Assembly: GCA_900544225.1 (NCBI GenBank)
Contig: UQUD01000044.1
Location: 1 to 16,345 of the forward strand
Direction: 5' to 3'
From: an uncultured Collinsella sp.
GTDB taxonomy: Bacteria; Actinomycetota; Coriobacteriia; Coriobacteriales; Coriobacteriaceae
Length of the DNA: 16,345 bases
How positions within the stretch are numbered: position 1 is the stretch's first letter; each line of letters opens with the position of its first letter. The translations under genes were made by a program, and so were the position numbers. Shown here piece by piece: positions 12,317 to 16,345 of this stretch. Under the pieces are notes generated by a model. That model made no database searches. It saw only the letters and a list, made by a program, of their open reading frames with translations, and was not told the origin of the DNA.

Positions 12317-12616
12317 GAGGAATATCGAGCCCGGTACCGCCTCGGTGCCGGGCTCTTCTGGTCTAAGGGCAGGATTCGAGCCGTCGACACCCGCGTCACC
12401 AATTTCCCCGCGGGGGGAGTTTTCGAATCCGCCCGGGGGCACCAGAGGAATATCGAGCCCGGTACCGCCTCGGTGCCGGGCTCTTCTGGTCTAAGGGCAG
12501 GATTCGAGCCGTCGACACCCGCGTCACCAATTTCCCCGCGGGGGGAGTTTTCGAATCCGCCCGGGGGCACCAGAGGAATATCGAGCTCGGTACCGCTACG
12601 GTGCCGGGCTCTTTTG
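12294..12616. repeat. 128-bp tandem repeat (2.5 copies) derived from a tRNA-Arg end
   Basis: Copies 12294-12421 and 12422-12549 are identical; a third, 12550-12616, is partial and diverged. Each copy holds the last 23 bases of the tRNA (T-loop to CCA) and the terminator hairpin; the two full copies also carry an inverted copy of the tRNA T-arm side (12372-12394 in copy 1). That inverted copy matches the reverse complement of 12280-12302 at 22 of 23 positions. Open frames across this area on both strands are by-products. Confidence 0.85.
12327..12611 (+). terminator. Three repeated terminator hairpins after tRNA-Arg ends
   Basis: GAGCCCGGTACCG (12327-12339) pairs with CGGTGCCGGGCTC (12343-12355) around CCT, with one T-G pair. 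The same hairpin recurs at 12455-12483 and, with base changes still compatible with pairing, at 12583-12611, where it is followed by TTTT. The last is probably the original terminator of the tRNA gene. Confidence 0.7.
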
Positions 12617-12649
12617 GTGTTAGAGCTGCGCCGTTCCATGCTAACGGGT

Positions 12650-12696
12650 CGCATCAAAAGCAAAGCGCCCGCTTGCCGGGGGAGCAAGCGGGCGCT
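12650..12696 (-). terminator. Intrinsic terminator of the pbpA-pknB unit
   Basis: AGCGCCCGCTTGC (12664-12676) pairs perfectly with GCAAGCGGGCGCT (12684-12696), 13 bp. Read on the minus strand it is followed by a T-rich tract (TTTGCTTTT, plus 12655-12663). It lies 50 bases after the pknB stop. Confidence 0.85.
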
Positions 12697-12746
12697 TCTG
12701 AGCGAATATGTTTGCGGCGTTCGCTGCGCAGATAATAAGCAGCCGG

Positions 12747-14696
12747 CTAGTTGGTCGTGCCGGAATCGTCGCCTGAATCAGTACCAGAGCCAGAAACCGA
12801 AACCGTCAGCGTGATCGTGTTGTCGGTAGACTGCTTGCCGGTGGGGGAGACGCCCGTCACGGTGGCGTTTTCGTTGCCACTCACGGGGTTGCCGTTCTGA
12901 TCGCAGAATGCGATGTTGTAGAACCCGGCGTTGTTGAGCGCGGTGACGGCGGCGGAGATGCTCTTGCCGTACAGGTTGCCCGGAACGCTGGCCTTGCCGG
13001 ACTTCTTGGCGATGACGACGGTGATCGTGGCGCCGGGCTTCTGCTTGCCGCTGGGGTTCCAGCTAATGACGGTGCCCTCGGTGACGGAATCGTTCTCCTG
13101 GTAGCTCACGTCGACGCCAAAACCGGCCATGTCAAGGGCGTTGCGTGCCTGGGCCTCGGTCATGTCGGTCAGATCCGGGACGGAGGTGGTGTCAGGACCG
13201 CTGGAGACCTTATACGAGATGGTCGTGCCCTTCTCGACTTCCTTGCCGGCATCAGTGCCCTGCTCAAAGACCTGGCCTTCGTCAGCCTCGTTGGCCTCCT
13301 CGGTTGCGTTGCCCTTCAGGCCCACGCTTGCCAGCGCGGCCTCGGCCTGGTCCTTGGTCAGGCCGACGAGCTGCGGAACCTCAACTTTCTCGGAGGGCTT
13401 GGGGCCCTTGGAGATCACCAGGTTCACCTTGGAGCCCTTGGGCTTCTTAGTGTTGCCGTTGGGGGTCTGCTCTGCAACCTTTCCCTCGTCGACATCGTCG
13501 TTATAGCTCTGGTCGACGGTTCCGACCTCAAGGCCGGCCTCCTTGATCTGCTCGATAGCGGTCTGCTGGTCTTTGTTAAGCACATCGGGCACCGTAACCT
13601 GCTCGCCCCCGAAGAGTCCGGTGGCGAAGGCAACCACAACGCCAACCACGGCGATTGCGGCGACTACGGCGGCGATAATCTTGTTCTTGTTGGACTTGGG
13701 CTGATCGACCTCGTAGGAGCCCGTGGAACCCGAAACGGCGCTGCGGGGGTTGGTCTGTCCGCTTACGCCCGATACGGGGCGAACCATAGCACGCGTGGAG
13801 TCAGACAGCTCACGGGTCTTGGTGGCGCCCAGGTCGCCCGCGGCACCGATGATGCGCGTGGGCTCGGAGACGTTGACGGCGCGGCCGGACAGGTAGTTGT
13901 TGAGCACCTGGCGCAGCTCGTCTGCCGTCTGGAAGCGGTTCGCCGGGTCCTTTTCCATGCACTTGAGGATGATGCGCTCCAGATCGGCATCGACGCCGGA
14001 GTTGACTTGGCTCGGCGGAACCGGCAGTTCGTTTACCTGCTTGAGCGCAACCGAGATGGCGTCGTCGCCGTCAAAGGGGACGCGACCGGTGGCGCACTCG
14101 TACATCACGACGCCCAGGGAGTAGATATCCGAGGTGGGACCGAGGTCCTGGCCGCGCGTTTGCTCGGGGCTTACGTAGTGGGCGGTGCCCAGTACATTGT
14201 TGTCCTGCGTGAGGTGGCTGTTCTTTGCGCGCGCGATGCCAAAGTCCATGACCTTGATGTTGCCGTCGGGCAGCACCATGATGTTTTGCGGCTTAATGTC
14301 GCGGTGGATAATCTCGTGCTTGTGGGCTACCGAAAGCGCAGAGCTGATCTGCGAGCCGATCTGCGCGACCTTCTTGGGATCGAGGGCGCCGTGGCTCTTG
14401 ATGCCGCTCTTAAGGTCGGTACCGCGCAGGTACTCCATGACGATGTAGTAGGTATCGCCATCCTTGCCCCAATCGTAGACGCCCACGATATAGGGGGAGG
14501 AGAGACCTGCTGCTGCCTGGGCCTCCTGCTTAAAGCGGGCGGCGAAGGTGGCGTCGCCGGCATACTGCGGCAGCATGATCTTGACGGCAACCGTGCGGTC
14601 GAGGACCTGATCTTGCGCACGGAAGACGGTCGCCATGCCGCCCGTTCCCACCTTATCCTTGAGGAGGTATCTTCCCCCGAGGACCCTCTGTTCCAT
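12747..14696 (-). CDS. pknB: Serine/threonine protein kinase with PASTA domains (PknB)
   Basis: 649 residues; AGGAG six bases before ATG 14696. Kinase domain 10-270: glycine loop G17TGG20, catalytic K39, HRDIKPQN (131-138), DFG (151-153), APE-like SPEQ (176-179). A Thr/Ser/Arg-rich juxtamembrane stretch (275-335) leads to one transmembrane helix at about 340-361. Outside the cell there are four PASTA domains, roughly 367-433, 437-503, 507-572 and 573-640, then a Ser/Gly/Asp tail. Known: PASTA kinases sense muropeptides or lipid II and control cell wall growth and division in actinobacteria and Firmicutes. It follows pbpA in the usual actinobacterial order, with a 132-base gap (14697-14828) in which I see no gene. 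Length is normal for the family. Confidence 0.96.
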   Translation of the reverse strand: MEQRVLGGRYLLKDKVGTGGMATVFRAQDQVLDRTVAVKIMLPQYAGDATFAARFKQEAQAAAGLSSPYIVGVYDWGKDGDTYYIVMEYLRGTDLKSGIKSHGALDPKKVAQIGSQISSALSVAHKHEIIHRDIKPQNIMVLPDGNIKVMDFGIARAKNSHLTQDNNVLGTAHYVSPEQTRGQDLGPTSDIYSLGVVMYECATGRVPFDGDDAISVALKQVNELPVPPSQVNSGVDADLERIILKCMEKDPANRFQTADELRQVLNNYLSGRAVNVSEPTRIIGAAGDLGATKTRELSDSTRAMVRPVSGVSGQTNPRSAVSGSTGSYEVDQPKSNKNKIIAAVVAAIAVVGVVVAFATGLFGGEQVTVPDVLNKDQQTAIEQIKEAGLEVGTVDQSYNDDVDEGKVAEQTPNGNTKKPKGSKVNLVISKGPKPSEKVEVPQLVGLTKDQAEAALASVGLKGNATEEANEADEGQVFEQGTDAGKEVEKGTTISYKVSSGPDTTSVPDLTDMTEAQARNALDMAGFGVDVSYQENDSVTEGTVISWNPSGKQKPGATITVVIAKKSGKASVPGNLYGKSISAAVTALNNAGFYNIAFCDQNGNPVSGNENATVTGVSPTGKQSTDNTITLTVSVSGSGTDSGDDSGTTN

Positions 14697-14828
14697 TCCT
14701 GCTCCTAACTAACTTATTCGCTCAACGATGTGTGTAGTACCAAATCTATGGCCGCTGGGACCGCGTGGCGCCTTGCCGCTAGCTCATCGGCCGCGGCGCG
14801 CCCCAAGTATTCGCTTCGATCACAGGCA

Positions 14829-16345
14829 TCACGCTCCTTGGGCGGCAAGTGCCGCGGTCAGGACGATGCCGGCAATCTTGGCTGCCTTGACGTCGTGTTT
14901 GTCGTAATCCTCCAAGGCCACCGAGATGGCGACCGTGGGTGAATCGTAGGGTGCGAAGCCGACGAACATCGAGTTGACGTTGGTGCCGCCGATCTCGGCC
15001 GATCCAGTCTTGCCGGCGACCTTGACGCCCGGAATCTGGGCATCGGTGCCGGTGCCGGACTGGACAACCGCGAGCATGGCCTGCTTGACCTGATCGGCCG
15101 TGGTGGCGCTGACGGCCTGGCCGAGCGAGCGGGATTGCGTGGTCTTGACCACGGTTCCGTCGGGGGCGAGCACCTGGGCCACGAAGAACGGGTCCATGAC
15201 CACGCCGCTGTTGGCGATGGCCGCCGCTATCACGCAGTTTTGCATGACGGTGGTCTGCGGACCTGGCGTGTGGTCCATGCCGACAGGCTGGCCGGCGCCT
15301 GCCCAGGCGGTCTCCCACTCGGTCATGAGCGAGGGGTCGGCCATGATGGAGGCCGCGGTGGTCAGGTCCTGACCGAGCTTTTGGCCGTAACCAAAGGCGT
15401 TGGCAAACTGGACGAGCGAGCTGGCGCCGATCTCGTTGGCCACCTGGCCAAAGACGACGTTGGACGACACGGCAAAGGCCTGTTGCAGGCTGATGGTACC
15501 GTAGCTCTCGTTGGCGTAATTGGTGACCGGCGCGTTGCCGATATCCATGGAGCCGGGCGCCTGGTACGTGCTGGTAAGGCTGGCGGTGCCGGTTTCGAGC
15601 GCCGCGGAGAGTGTGACGACCTTAAAGGTCGAGCCCGGGGTATAGAGAGCGTCCATGGCGCGGTCGTACATGGAGCCGTCCTCGCCACCGCCCGACTGCA
15701 TCAGGGCATCGATGTTGGTGTTGTCATAGGTGGGCGAGCTTGCGCATGCGAGGACCGCGCCGGTGCGCGGATCCATAACCACCACGGCACCCTTAAAGCC
15801 CTTGAGTGCCTGCTCGGCAGCCGTCTGGATGCGCGAGTCGATGGTGAGCTTGGCGGTGTTGCCCGGTTGGTTTTGGCCCGCGAGCGACGCGAGGGCGTTG
15901 TCCCAGCTGGAGTAATCCTTGGAGCCGGTGAGCGTTTCGTTCATGACGCTCTCGACACCAGCGGTGCCGTACTGCTGGCTTACATAGCCCACCACGTGAG
16001 CGGCCATGTTTCCGTTGGGGTAGGAGCGGGCGTAGGTGCCGTCTTCCTGTTGCAGCGACTCGGCCAGCGTCACGCCGTCGGACGTGATGATGGAGCCGCG
16101 CTGGATGTACTTGGAGCGGGCGATGGTGTGGTTGTTGGTCGGCATGTCCTGATAGTCCTTGGCCTTGATGACCTGGACATAGGTGAGGTTGCCGATAAGG
16201 ATGGCGAATAGTGCCGTAAAGGCGAGCACGGCGCGGGTCAGTCGATTGGCGAGCGCCACGCGGCCGAGCACACCGGATTCGGGCGTGTCGAGCAGGCGAC
16301 GGCGCATGCGCGAGCCGGCGGAGTGGCTGCCGCGGTTGTGCGAAG
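14829..16345 (-). CDS. pbpA: Class B penicillin-binding protein PbpA (start at or beyond window edge)
   Basis: The frame is open to the right edge of the window. The first internal ATG, 16307, has no ribosome binding site, so the true start may be outside; numbering below is from that Met (492 residues). One transmembrane segment at about 27-43 (AVLAFTALFAILIGNL), then a dimerization-like region, then the transpeptidase domain with STFK (S226, K229), SSN (281-283) and KTG (433-435). It cross-links peptidoglycan outside the membrane. In actinobacteria pbpA sits between rodA/ftsW and the PASTA kinase gene, as here. The domain is somewhat short but complete. It would be regulated together with pknB, ending at the terminator at 12650-12696. 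Confidence 0.93.
   Translation of the reverse strand, partial: SHNRGSHSAGSRMRRRLLDTPESGVLGRVALANRLTRAVLAFTALFAILIGNLTYVQVIKAKDYQDMPTNNHTIARSKYIQRGSIITSDGVTLAESLQQEDGTYARSYPNGNMAAHVVGYVSQQYGTAGVESVMNETLTGSKDYSSWDNALASLAGQNQPGNTAKLTIDSRIQTAAEQALKGFKGAVVVMDPRTGAVLACASSPTYDNTNIDALMQSGGGEDGSMYDRAMDALYTPGSTFKVVTLSAALETGTASLTSTYQAPGSMDIGNAPVTNYANESYGTISLQQAFAVSSNVVFGQVANEIGASSLVQFANAFGYGQKLGQDLTTAASIMADPSLMTEWETAWAGAGQPVGMDHTPGPQTTVMQNCVIAAAIANSGVVMDPFFVAQVLAPDGTVVKTTQSRSLGQAVSATTADQVKQAMLAVVQSGTGTDAQIPGVKVAGKTGSAEIGGTNVNSMFVGFAPYDSPTVAISVALEDYDKHDVKAAKIAGIVLTAALAAQGA

Noticed and set aside
12294..12616. CRISPR array
   Set aside because: The repeat is contiguous with a 128-bp period and no unique spacers, and no cas gene is present.
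12217..12814. Open frames on both strands over the 128-bp repeats (such as one reading GAPGRIRTVDTRFRRYD)
   Set aside because: They translate tRNA ends and terminators; peptides of the GRIRTVDTRF kind are a well-known artefact of reverse-strand tRNA.
15135..16211. Long plus-strand open frame opposite pbpA, and 14007-14708 opposite pknB
   Set aside because: They are shadows of genes with complete catalytic motifs on the minus strand; their translations are Gly/Val/Asp-rich with no domain.

Overview
The window looks like chromosome of a high-GC gut actinobacterium, most likely a Coriobacteriia member such as Collinsella. The evidence is the pbpA-pknB pair with a PASTA-type PknB at the right end, the sortase-type surface protein at the left end, and the codon usage. 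The genus is my inference; no rRNA or complete tRNA is present to confirm it.

Layout. (1) 1-3041: the 3' part of a large Ala-rich coiled-coil surface protein with a CAP/SCP domain and a C-terminal LAQTG sorting signal, then a probable secreted lipoprotein ending in Trp/His-rich repeats, closed by an intrinsic terminator. (2) 3118-5500: a roughly 600-bp non-coding stretch packed with at least nine hairpins (probable oriT/mob control region), followed by a MobC-like accessory protein overlapping a MobP-type relaxase. (3) 5501-6804: a remnant coding tail next to a 14-bp perfect hairpin, a four-helix membrane protein on the minus strand, a 41-aa hydrophobic/cationic peptide whose ribosome binding site is buried in a hairpin, and a leader with mutually exclusive pairings that include an intrinsic terminator. 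(4) 6805-8902: three tandem, overlapping calcineurin-like metallophosphoesterase genes. (5) 8945-12079, minus strand: a coiled-coil protein, a winged-helix protein, an excisionase-like HTH protein and a tyrosine integrase. (6) 12271-12316: the 3' half of a tRNA-Arg(CCU), beginning in the anticodon loop, which I read as the right attachment site; it runs into a 128-bp tandem repeat carrying tRNA ends and terminator hairpins. (7) 12747-16345: chromosomal pknB and pbpA on the minus strand.

How it fits together: the window spans the right end of an integrative mobilizable element inserted in a tRNA-Arg gene. Integrase and Xis-like protein would move it, MobC and relaxase would nick an oriT in the hairpin region for transfer by a helper system (no type IV secretion genes are seen here), and the surface proteins, phosphoesterases and small peptide look like cargo. 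The left end and the intact tRNA gene lie outside the window. Beyond 12316 the sequence is host chromosome with the conserved actinobacterial cell-wall synthesis and Ser/Thr kinase genes.

The points most worth a second look are the 6717-6804 leader, the hairpin-controlled small peptide at 6416, the twin hairpins with conserved loops but different stems at 3271-3379, and the tRNA-derived 128-bp repeats.
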